Positions 1 to 5,835 of a stretch of 14,728 nucleotides of DNA are shown here, one piece after another. The notes under the pieces were generated by a model. The model had not been told where the DNA came from. It saw only the letters and a program-made list of their open reading frames with translations, and ran no database searches. Within the stretch, counting starts at the first letter, position 1, and each line of letters starts with the position of its first letter. The stretch is from JAEZJZ01 sp964450265. GTDB taxonomy: Bacteria > Bacillota > UBA994 > UBA5500. The stretch is taken from the NCBI GenBank assembly GCA_964450265.1, contig CAYVCY010000041.1:1-14728 (forward strand). The letters are read 5' to 3'. The position numbers and the translations under genes were made by a program.

Positions 1-1
1 G

Positions 2-466
2 CTATGGTGGCGGCAGCCGGGACACGGAGGGCAGCGAACGCACGGCCTGTGGCGTGGATTTGGCGTGATCATGAGCATGGCATTTTTGGCTCTGGCGGTG
101 TATGTGCTGCTCAACCGCGTCGGTAACCAATCGGCCGTGCCTATCGGCCAATGGGAGTTGGCCCTCCGCCAGTGGTTGGACCGGGTGCTCTGGGTGAGGC
201 CGCGGTTCAAGGAATTCCTCGGCTATCCGGTGCTGATTTTCGTCTGCTATCTTTGGAGGCGAGTCAGTCGTATCCTGGCATCTCCGGCCATCTTGGTGGG
301 ACTTATCTCCGAGCTTTCTATGGTGAACACCTTTGAACATCTGCACCATCCTCTGGTGCTCAGCCTGCTGCGCAGTGCATTAGGGCTAGCCATCGGCTTG
401 GGCCTGGGCTTGATCGGATTGGCAATATTGCGAGCCCTTTGGCCTGCTCGGGAGGGTTGGCGATGA
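2..466 (+). CDS. DUF5693-like membrane protein, C-terminal part (5' end outside window)
   Basis: The frame is open from the first bases of the window to the TGA at 464-466, so this is the last ~154 codons of a longer gene. Two or three hydrophobic segments are visible: one after the GTG at 65 (IMSMAFLALAVYVLL), one around FLGYPVLIFVCYLW, and a terminal glycine/leucine-rich helix (LGLAIGLGLGLIGLAILRAL). Between them are RPRFKEFLGYP and a conserved-looking NTFEHLHHPL stretch, which I associate with the DUF5693 family commonly encoded just before csaB in Clostridia. The stop overlaps the csaB ATG by ATGA, indicating co-translation. No biochemical function is established; a role in cell-wall polymer assembly or export is inferred from the neighbours only. 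Family assignment is from memory of synteny and motifs, not a search. Confidence 0.7.
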   Translation, partial: LWWRQPGHGGQRTHGLWRGFGVIMSMAFLALAVYVLLNRVGNQSAVPIGQWELALRQWLDRVLWVRPRFKEFLGYPVLIFVCYLWRRVSRILASPAILVGLISELSMVNTFEHLHHPLVLSLLRSALGLAIGLGLGLIGLAILRALWPAREGWR

Positions 467-1518
467 GCAGATATTTGATTTCTGGATATTATGGCTTCGG
501 CAACGCCGGAGACGAAGCGATTTTACAGGCGATCGTCGACAGCCTGCGCACGCTGGATGAGCAGGCTGAGATCACCGTACTCAGTGCTAACCCAGAGCAG
601 ACCGCTGCCGAACACCGCGTGGCGGCAATTCCGCGCACCAATCTGTGGATGATCGCTGAACGGATGCGACTGGCGGATCTGTTCATCAGCGGGGGAGGCG
701 GTCTGCTGCAGGATGCTACCAGCAGCCGTTCTTTGCACTATTACCTGGGATTGATTCGCCTGGCCCAGCTGTTCGGCCGTCCGACGATGCTCTATGCGAA
801 TAGTCTGGGGCCGGTCGCTCGCCAGGGTAATCGCGCCCGCACTGGGCGGGTACTGAAACGGATGCAGTTCATCACCGTGCGCGATCGGCAGTCATGGCAG
901 CTGGCCCGTCAGTTAGGGGTAAAGGAATCAAAGATGGCCATCACCGCCGATCCGGTACTGTTGCTGCAGCCGCCGGTTGTTCAGCCCAAAGAGAAGCGGC
1001 TGGTGGCGGCGGTGCGGGAATGGCCCAGCCAGCATCCTTTCTTGGTGGAGGTTGAACGGGCCGGGTCCAGTCTGGTGCAGCAAGGATTCGATCTGCAGTT
1101 CCTGCCCTTGCATTACAGTCGAGACTTGGCGGTGGCCAAGCAGTTGGCTCGGGCAACTGGAGCCAGCTGTGTGGACAGTCCGCTGCGCTTTGAACAGCTG
1201 CTGGCGGTACTGGCCGAGGCCGAGCTGGTGGTCGCCATGCGTCTGCATGCGCTGATTATGTCTGCTATCTGTTTGCGCCCGATGGTAGGCATCGCCTATG
1301 ATCCCAAGGTCAGCGGCTTTCTGCAGAGCGTTGGGCAACCGGTGGCCGGGACTACTGACGACCTGCGATCAGAACGCCTGTTGGCCTGTGTGCTGGATAG
1401 CTATCAGCGGCGGCGGCTGATCGCCGGGGAGTTGGAATCGCGTTTGGTGGAGCAACGACAGCTGGCAGGCAGAAATGCCGAGATCGCCGTCGCTCTAGCT
1501 AGAGGGAGATCGATATGA
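463..1518 (+). CDS. csaB: Polysaccharide pyruvyl transferase CsaB
   Basis: A 351-residue enzyme that adds ketal-linked pyruvate to a secondary cell-wall polysaccharide; in Bacillota this modification is the ligand for SLH domains that hold S-layer and other surface proteins. Visible family motifs are the N-terminal GYYGFGNAGDEAIL (residues 8-21), the glycine-rich SGGGGLLQD (76-84), TADP (161-164) and the C-terminal VAMRLHALI (257-265), in the expected order for the pyruvyl-transferase fold. I chose ATG 463 rather than the upstream TTG at 439: it overlaps the preceding stop (ATGA), has GGAGGG at 451-456 in front of it, and starts exactly at the conserved MSRYLISGYYG. The next gene again overlaps by ATGA, so DUF5693-csaB-tagA is one translational unit. 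The donor is phosphoenolpyruvate by family knowledge; the protein is probably cytoplasmic, at the membrane face. Confidence 0.93.
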   Translation: MSRYLISGYYGFGNAGDEAILQAIVDSLRTLDEQAEITVLSANPEQTAAEHRVAAIPRTNLWMIAERMRLADLFISGGGGLLQDATSSRSLHYYLGLIRLAQLFGRPTMLYANSLGPVARQGNRARTGRVLKRMQFITVRDRQSWQLARQLGVKESKMAITADPVLLLQPPVVQPKEKRLVAAVREWPSQHPFLVEVERAGSSLVQQGFDLQFLPLHYSRDLAVAKQLARATGASCVDSPLRFEQLLAVLAEAELVVAMRLHALIMSAICLRPMVGIAYDPKVSGFLQSVGQPVAGTTDDLRSERLLACVLDSYQRRRLIAGELESRLVEQRQLAGRNAEIAVALARGRSI

Positions 1519-2246
1519 ACGAGAAGGTAGAAATTCTGGGTAGCCCGGTGGACGTGCTGACTATGCAGTCTACGGTACAGCAGATCGCGGACAGCATCGC
1601 AGAGCGACAAACCTGTCAGGTGGTGACAGCCAATGCGGAGATTCTTTATGCCGCCTGGCGAGATCCGCAGCTGTTCTTGGTACTGCATGATGCCCAGTTG
1701 GTCACGGCTGATGGTATGGGAGTGGTGTTGGCCTCGCGACTGCTCGGCCAGTCGCTGCCCGAGAGGGTAGCCGGTTACGACCTGATGCACGAATTGGCCG
1801 CTTATGGTCAGCGCTTGGGGTGGCGGATTTACCTGCTAGGGGCCAGCCCAGAGGTAGTGCGGGATGCGGCCACCAAGCTGCAACAGCTCTATCCAGGGAT
1901 AGTGATCGCCGGCTATCGGGATGGATATTTCCGAAGCGACCAGTTGACGATGGTATTGCACGATATCAAGCAGAGCCAAGCGGATATCCTCTTGGCAGCT
2001 ATGGGTGCTCCCAAGCAAGATCTGTGGCTGCATCAGCATTTAGCAGCCAGCGGCGCAGCGGTGGGTATCGGCGTCGGCGGCAGTTTTGATATCCTGGCAG
2101 GGAAAGTCGAGCGAGCGCCTGTGTGGATGCAGCGCGCCGGTCTGGAATGGTTGTTCCGATTGTGGAAGCAGCCTGGACGCTTTTGGCGGATGTTGGTACT
2201 GCCCAAGTTTATCTGGGCGGTGCTGTGGCAGAGACGGAGTAGATAG
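1515..2246 (+). CDS. tagA: WecG/TagA/CpsF family glycosyltransferase (ManNAc transferase type)
   Basis: A 243-residue GT26 enzyme. Family members transfer N-acetylmannosamine (or a related sugar) from UDP to undecaprenyl-PP-GlcNAc, making the linkage unit of wall teichoic acid-like polymers. Motifs seen: VVTANAEIL (residues 36-44), VTADGMGVV (63-71; the Asp at 66 corresponds to the proposed general base of TagA), LLGASPEV, YPGIVIAGYRDGYF, AAMGAPKQDLW and GVGGSFDILAGKVERAPVWMQRAGLEWLFRL. The C-terminus is aromatic and basic (WKQPGRFWRM...KFIWAVLWQRRSR), matching the membrane-docking tail of TagA. Start is ATG 1515, overlapping the csaB stop, with GGGAG at 1504-1508. The pairing with csaB suggests both act on the same secondary wall polymer. 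The exact sugar cannot be read from sequence. Confidence 0.92.
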   Translation: MNEKVEILGSPVDVLTMQSTVQQIADSIAERQTCQVVTANAEILYAAWRDPQLFLVLHDAQLVTADGMGVVLASRLLGQSLPERVAGYDLMHELAAYGQRLGWRIYLLGASPEVVRDAATKLQQLYPGIVIAGYRDGYFRSDQLTMVLHDIKQSQADILLAAMGAPKQDLWLHQHLAASGAAVGIGVGGSFDILAGKVERAPVWMQRAGLEWLFRLWKQPGRFWRMLVLPKFIWAVLWQRRSR

Positions 2247-2276
2247 AGACGTAAGAATGGAGAGGAGAGTGCTTTG

Positions 2277-2792
2277 ATGGGGAAGCGCTTGTACAAGACC
2301 AGTCAGGGGGCGATGTTGGCTGGTGTCTGCGCCGGGCTGGCAGAGTATCTGTCGGTAGATGCGACATTGGTGCGTTTGGCGTTTGTGGTTTTCTCGCTGT
2401 TCGGCGGTACCGGACTCTGGGCGTATATCGTCGCGGCCATAATCATGCCAGACAAGTGGCAAGTGGTGGATAATCAGCGGCCAAAGCCCGATTCGCAGCA
2501 GGAGGAATGGCGTTCAGGGGAACCAGAGCGGCAGTATTCGGCGGAGCAGACGGAACAGCCGTCCTGGCAGCCGACCGATTCCCAGTTTGGCGTACAGGAT
2601 AGCGGTAACGGTCAACGCCTGCTGGCTCTGATCTTGATCGGCATCGGCAGCTACATGTTGGTCAACCGCTATTTCGACCTCAGCTACCTCTTCCGCTATT
2701 GGATTCGCGATTGGTGGCCACTGATCCCGCTGCTCTTGGGTTTGGTGTTGTTGATCAACAGCTTCAGCCGCAAGGTGGGCCGGGGGGACTGA
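2277..2792 (+). CDS. PspC-domain membrane protein with C-terminal LiaF/LiaI-like transmembrane region
   Basis: About 171 residues. Residues 1-62 form a PspC domain: RLYKTSQGAMLAGVCAGLAEYL, then DATLVRLAFVVFSLFGGTGLWAYIVAAIIMP, a conserved amphipathic plus membrane segment ending in the typical IMP. A polar, Gln/Glu-rich linker follows, then two hydrophobic segments (LLALILIGIGSYMLV and WPLIPLLLGLVLLI) separated by YFDLSYLFRYWIRDWW, as in DUF5668/LiaI-type tails. PspC proteins sense or respond to envelope stress; the partner here is unknown. AGGAG lies at 2263-2267; ATG 2277 (gap 9) fits the domain start, but the TTG just before it (2274) is also possible. The gene follows tagA by 30 bp, so it is probably in the same operon. 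It faces rnj convergently. Confidence 0.87.
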   Translation: MGKRLYKTSQGAMLAGVCAGLAEYLSVDATLVRLAFVVFSLFGGTGLWAYIVAAIIMPDKWQVVDNQRPKPDSQQEEWRSGEPERQYSAEQTEQPSWQPTDSQFGVQDSGNGQRLLALILIGIGSYMLVNRYFDLSYLFRYWIRDWWPLIPLLLGLVLLINSFSRKVGRGD

Positions 2793-2800
2793 TCCTCTGG

Positions 2801-2826
2801 TGGACGGGGGGCCTGTCCCCACCGTT
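2801..2826. repeat. REP-like hairpin motif, family 2 (GGGCCTGTCCCCACCGTCCC type), copy 1
   Basis: Imperfect inverted repeat (GGACGG ... CCGTt) around GGGCCTGTCCCCACCG, placed 8 nt after the PspC stop. The same core GGGCCTGTCCCCACCGTCCC recurs at 3099-3118 and, with changes, at 8703-8714, 8982-9000 and 9018-9040. It brackets both copies of the R1 repeat. No T-run follows, so it is not a standard terminator. Confidence 0.55.
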
Positions 2827-2838
2827 CCTTCTTAGGTG

Positions 2839-3122
2839 CCGGCCAGGCCTGCGTGCTCAGTCACTGTCTGCCGGGCTAATGGATGAGCTCACTTCGGCTG
2901 GAGGCAGCAAAACTCGTCACCCATCTATTGCACTACTCATCTGATTCAAGAGGAGCGCCTATGATGGCTAAACCTAAGCCAGAAAAGCAGGGGTGACTCA
3001 AACAGTTGCTGCCTTTGATCCAGCCTTGTTCGCTCCTTGAATGGGCAGCCAATGTGCCTGTTGCACGCAGAGCCTGACCTCGGCATTTGGTGGGACGGAG
3101 GGCCTGTCCCCACCGTCCCGCC
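2839..3122 (+). repeat. Dispersed repeat R1, copy A (degenerate mobile-element remnant)
   Basis: About 280 bp that match 8721-9040 closely along their length, by eye well over 80 percent identical, with few indels. The 5' half (from CAGGCCTGCGTGCTCAGTCA) is non-coding. The 3' half reads like the start of a gene: AGAGGAG at about 2951-2957, then ATGATG at 2961 and codons for MMAKPKPEKQG, a TGA, then LKQLLPLIQPCSLLEWAANVPVARRA. The copy ends in the family-2 REP hairpin at 3090-3122. This looks like the 5' fragment of a transposase or similar element gene, already broken when duplicated, but I do not recognise the family. The rest of 2793-3346 holds only the hairpins listed separately. Confidence 0.7.
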
Positions 3123-3138
3123 TTGTTGCTGGGATCAG

Positions 3139-3188
3139 AAAAAGCGAGTCGTACCACGCTTCTAAAGAAGCGCGGTACGACTCGCTTT
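3139..3188 (-). terminator. Rho-independent terminator for rnj (minus strand), about 160 nt after its stop
   Basis: Arms 3141-3163 and 3166-3188 form a 23-bp stem with a 2-nt loop and a single mismatch. On the plus strand that mismatch is A:C; on the minus strand it becomes a G:U wobble, and only on the minus strand is the stem followed by a run of five T (3139-3143 read backwards). This points to termination of the rnj transcript. It may also block plus-strand transcription from pspC. No gene lies between it and the rnj stop, only REP-like repeats. Confidence 0.75.
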
Positions 3189-3194
3189 CTTGTC

Positions 3195-3337
3195 GTCACT
3201 TCCTGTTGATGAGCCATCGGAACCGTCCCCGTGGCTCATCGTCACTTCCTGTTGATGAGCCATCGGAACCGTCCCCGTGGCTCGAACCGTCCCCGTGGCT
3301 CATTGATGAGCCATCGGAACCGTCCCCGTGGCTCATC
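3195..3337. repeat. Tandem REP-like array (GGAACCGTCCCCGTGGCTC motif, four copies)
   Basis: A 46-bp unit starting GTCACTTCCTGTTGATGAGC occurs at 3195-3240 and again, cut short, at 3241-3283. It is followed by an 18-bp partial copy at 3284-3301 and a 33-bp copy at 3305-3337. Each full core begins GATGAGCCA and ends TGGCTCATC, so it is a palindrome-capped REP unit. The 19-mer GGAACCGTCCCCGTGGCTC is at 3219, 3265, 3316 and, lacking one base, at 3284. The same 19-mer forms the hairpin after uvrB (12652-12697). Such motifs are known as REP sequences mobilised by IS200-like tyrosine transposases (RAYT); no such gene is in this window. The array sits in the 3' untranslated region of rnj. Confidence 0.8.
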
Positions 3338-3346
3338 TCATCCCAG

Positions 3347-5008
3347 CTACACCTCCATCACGATCGGCAGAATCATCGGTCGCCGTCGGGTGCGCTCCCA
3401 GAGGAAGCTAAACAGCGCGTCTCTGGTTGCTGCTTTTAGGGCGGACCAGTCGGCGTTGGGGCTCTTCAGGCATGCCTCCAGGCTCTTTCGCACCTGTTCT
3501 TCGGCCTGAGCGATCAAGTCCTCCGACTCACGCACATAGACAAAGCCTCGGGTAATGATATCTGGCCCTGCCTTGATCACACGGTCCTTCTTATCGATGG
3601 TCATCACCACCACCAATACGCCGTCCTGGGCCAACTGCTGTCGATCGCGCAGCACCACGTTGCCCACATCACCGATGCCCAACCCATCCACCAATACCAC
3701 ACCCGAAGGAACTTTGCCGCGGATGCGAGCGTCATTCTTGGTGAACTCCAAAACGTCACCGTTGGCCATGATGAAAACGTTCTCTTCCGGCAGGCCTACC
3801 TCCTGTGCCAGTCGCGAGAAGGCGGTCATATGCCGATACTCGCCGTGCACCGGAATCGCATATTTCGGCTGCACCAGGTTGAGCATCAGCTTCAGCTCCT
3901 CCTGGCTGGCATGGCCGGAGACGTGGACCTCAGCCGTTCCCTGGGTGATCACTAGCGCGCCTGCGCGGGACAAGCCGTCAATCACCTTGTTGACCAGCTT
4001 CTCGTTGCCAGGCACTGGAGTGGAGGAGAGAATCACAGTGTCCCCGGGCACGATAGTCAGCTTGTTGTGATTCTGATTGGCCATGCGGGCCAATCCAGAA
4101 AGCGGCTCGCCTTGGCTGCCAGTGGTCAGAATCAACACCTTATGGGCTGGGTAACGATTGATCTCGTCCGGGTCCACTATGATCTCCTCAGGGTAACTGA
4201 GATAACCCAGCTCGCGGGCTACGCGCACGTTATTGACCATGCTGCGTCCCACTACCGTCACCTTGCGTCCATACCGCATGGCCACGTCGAAGGCTTGCTG
4301 GATACGGTGAATGCTGGAGGCGAAGGTGGCGATGAAGATGCGGTCTCTAGTTTTGCTGAAGATGGCATCGAAGGTGCGTCCGACCACCCGCTCGGAGGGG
4401 GTGTAGCCGGGGCGATGGGCATTGGTGGAATCGCAGAGCATGGCCAACACGCCTTTGCGGCTGTAGTCCACCAGGGCTCGATAATCGGTAACCCTGCCGT
4501 CCACCGGAGTCTGATCCAGCTTGAAATCGCCGCCATGGAGAATCACACCCTGGGGTGTCTCGATCGCAATGGCTAGGCCGTCCGGCACACTATGGTTATT
4601 AGCGATGAAGCCAACTTTGAAGCTCTTGCCTAGTTTGACCTCGTCTCCGGCGCGCACTTCATGCAGATCGGCCTGTAATCCGTGTTCCTCCAGCTTGCCC
4701 TTCAAGATGCCCAGAGTAAGGCGGCTGCCGTAGATGGGCAAGTTCATCTGCTTGAGAATGAAAGGGATGGCACCGATATGGTCCTCATGTCCGTGGGTGA
4801 GCAGGATGCCTCGGACTTTCTTCTGGTTTTCGACCAAGTAGGTGATGTTCGGGATCACAAAATCGATCCCCAGCATTTCGTCCTCTGGGAATTTCAGCCC
4901 GGCATCCACAACCACGATGTCGTCGCGGCATTGTACCACGAACATGTTCTTGCCGATCTCCCCGATTCCGCCTAAGGGGATGATTTGCACTGTGTTTTCG
5001 TTACTCAC
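3347..5008 (-). CDS. rnj: Ribonuclease J (metallo-beta-lactamase/beta-CASP RNase)
   Basis: A 553-residue enzyme, the normal length for RNase J, which matures and degrades RNA as a 5'-3' exonuclease and endonuclease in Bacillota. All metal-binding motifs are visible: HGHEDH (residues 72-77), H139 in NNHSVPDG, D161 in HGGDFKLD, then the beta-CASP domain with SGHAS (H366) and PVHGEYRH (H388). These positions match those of B. subtilis RNase J1 within two or three residues. The C-terminal dimerisation part ends SFLWERTRRRPMILPIVMEV. Start is GTG at 5006-5008, with AAAGAGGT on the minus strand (5026-5019) ten bases ahead; the protein begins MSNENTVQIIPLGGIGEIGKN, as in the family. The gene stands alone on the minus strand between two plus-strand operons. 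Whether it is the J1 or J2 paralogue cannot be told without the rest of the genome. Confidence 0.97.
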   Translation of the reverse strand: MSNENTVQIIPLGGIGEIGKNMFVVQCRDDIVVVDAGLKFPEDEMLGIDFVIPNITYLVENQKKVRGILLTHGHEDHIGAIPFILKQMNLPIYGSRLTLGILKGKLEEHGLQADLHEVRAGDEVKLGKSFKVGFIANNHSVPDGLAIAIETPQGVILHGGDFKLDQTPVDGRVTDYRALVDYSRKGVLAMLCDSTNAHRPGYTPSERVVGRTFDAIFSKTRDRIFIATFASSIHRIQQAFDVAMRYGRKVTVVGRSMVNNVRVARELGYLSYPEEIIVDPDEINRYPAHKVLILTTGSQGEPLSGLARMANQNHNKLTIVPGDTVILSSTPVPGNEKLVNKVIDGLSRAGALVITQGTAEVHVSGHASQEELKLMLNLVQPKYAIPVHGEYRHMTAFSRLAQEVGLPEENVFIMANGDVLEFTKNDARIRGKVPSGVVLVDGLGIGDVGNVVLRDRQQLAQDGVLVVVMTIDKKDRVIKAGPDIITRGFVYVRESEDLIAQAEEQVRKSLEACLKSPNADWSALKAATRDALFSFLWERTRRRPMILPIVMEV

Positions 5009-5137
5009 TGTCTTATCTACCTCTTTCTACATGAACCTCTTAGCAACAGCTTGCTGTTGCGGGCAACAAAATGATCGTTGCTGTAGCAACTATCAGGTTT
5101 GTACCTACCGGCAACATCCCAGATGTTGCCGGCGATG

Positions 5138-5199
5138 GCCATTCCTTCCGGTGAAAGATTGGCCTTAGTGACCATTCTCTCGGATGAAAGATTGGCCTT
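5138..5199. repeat. 33-bp direct repeat, two copies
   Basis: Copies at 5138-5168 and 5171-5199 share GAAAGATTGGCCTT exactly and CCATTC, with a period of 33 bp and a few substitutions in between. They lie inside the rnj leader. No coding sense is apparent. Confidence 0.65.
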
Positions 5200-5290
5200 G
5201 ATCGTCGCGAAGCGAGATCGGTCGAATGTCTTGGGACTGATCTGCCAGTCCGAAGGCCACAGAAAATAAAGGTGGCTGTTGCGCGGCAAC

Positions 5291-5410
5291 CACCATGTGC
5301 TCGTTTTGCTAGAAAACAATCACCGTGTGCTCGTTTTGCTGCAAGACAACCACTAGGTCGCCTTGTCACGAAGCAACCATCAAGTGGTCGATTGGTTGCA
5401 AAGTGAGCAC
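5291..5410. repeat. 30-bp tandem repeat, two clear and two decayed units
   Basis: Units at 5291-5320 and 5321-5350 both carry CACC-TGTGCTCGTTTTGCT and differ at only a few positions. 5351-5380 and 5381-5410 keep the spacing and end-of-unit bases (CAAC/CACC-like) but are much diverged. The period is exactly 30 bp. The array is inside the rnj leader; the minus-strand reading gives AKRAHG repeats but no start or RBS that I trust, so I treat it as non-coding. Confidence 0.6.
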
Positions 5411-5554
5411 ACTTGCACCAATGCTATGTCCCCTACTGCACTATAGTCTCCCCAAATTATCCAGCAGTTTGAAGCATCTCCGGGCCGCCTGGTCAGGAAA
5501 TTAGGCCCATGCGGGTCTGTATATCATTCCCAGGACACGCGCTCTAATTACTTC

Positions 5555-5582
5555 ATTTTAACATAGGTCGGTCCGATAGCAA
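5555..5582 (-). promoter_or_regulatory. Candidate extended -10 promoter for rnj
   Basis: On the minus strand, TTGCTA (5582-5577) and TAAAAT (5560-5555) are separated by 16 bp, and TGT stands immediately before TAAAAT, giving an extended -10. Predicted start of transcription is near 5548. It is the best minus-strand sigma-A-like match I see between rnj and ftsE. Confidence 0.5.
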
Positions 5583-5651
5583 GTGCTTTGATGTTTGAGC
5601 GTACCCAGTTGGGCGGTTGCGCAAACCGAGAGCTGCCTGTAGCAATCAAAT

Positions 5652-5699
5652 TACATAATTAGGTGCGAAATTTCGGCAGCACCTGACAAGGAATTATGT
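5652..5699. promoter_or_regulatory. Nested inverted repeat upstream of ftsE
   Basis: Outer arms ACATAATT (5652-5659) and AATTATGT (5692-5699) enclose adjoining inner arms AGGTGC (5660-5665) and GCACCT (5679-5684); a 7-nt bulge separates the right-hand arms. It could be a protein-binding site or an RNA hairpin in the intergenic region. The remainder of 5549-5835 holds no gene that I can support. Confidence 0.4.
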
Positions 5700-5743
5700 A
5701 GTCTAGTGTCGAAACCTTGTGGGTGGATTGCTTTATTGCTGTC

Positions 5744-5772
5744 TTGACTGACACTGCCCGGCCGAGTTTACG
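5744..5772 (+). promoter_or_regulatory. Weak candidate promoter for the ftsE operon
   Basis: TTGACT (5744-5749) is a good -35, followed after 17 bp by TTTACG (5767-5772), a poor -10. It lies 64 bp ahead of the ftsE ATG. A different sigma factor or another start is equally possible. Confidence 0.3.
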
Positions 5773-5835
5773 CAAAAACCTAACGCCTACTTGGCGTCTG
5801 CCCTGCGTAGTGTCAGGTACAAGGAGGAGAATGAG

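Larger units (their letters stand above)
5009..5548 (-). promoter_or_regulatory. Long repeat- and hairpin-rich leader of rnj
   Basis: No convincing gene is present in this stretch. If the promoter at 5555-5582 is used, it is a 5' untranslated region of about 540 nt. It holds five inverted repeats built on GCAAC/GTTGC: 5043-5060 (8-bp stem, perfect), 5077-5090, 5108-5132 (11-bp stem, perfect), 5271-5294 (with a bulge) and 5373-5399 (7-bp stem). It also holds two families of direct repeats listed separately. The last hairpin before the gene ends about 35 nt upstream of the GTG start. Post-transcriptional control of rnj is an inference; a landing zone for small dispersed repeats is the alternative. 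Confidence 0.5.

Noticed and set aside
2933..3217. Minus-strand frame over R1 copy A, similar to the one at 8824-9081
   Set aside because: The resemblance follows from the DNA repeat itself. There is no RBS, and the plus-strand frame with AGAGGAG and ATG is the more gene-like reading.
3195..3410. Possible CRISPR array (regular direct repeats)
   Set aside because: Repeats are 33-46 bp but the intervals are not unique spacers of even length; copies abut or are truncated, and there are no cas genes. REP-type tandem growth explains it.
3231..3509. Frame with repeated NRPRGS/MSHR peptides
   Set aside because: It is the REP array translated, running into the antisense of rnj. Not a protein.
4067..4576. 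Long plus-strand frame opposite rnj (169 residues)
   Set aside because: It is antisense to the conserved catalytic part of RNase J, shows no domain features and has no RBS.
5023..5036. Minimal ATG-TAG start-stop frame on the minus strand just before rnj
   Set aside because: The AGAGGT in front leaves only two bases of spacing, and a second AGAGGT serves the rnj GTG; probably coincidence.
5040..5369. Minus-strand reading frame with AKRAHG repeats across the rnj leader
   Set aside because: The repeats in the frame are only the 30-bp DNA repeat read through; there is no RBS, no domain and no homology that I recognise, and overlapping frames are equally open.
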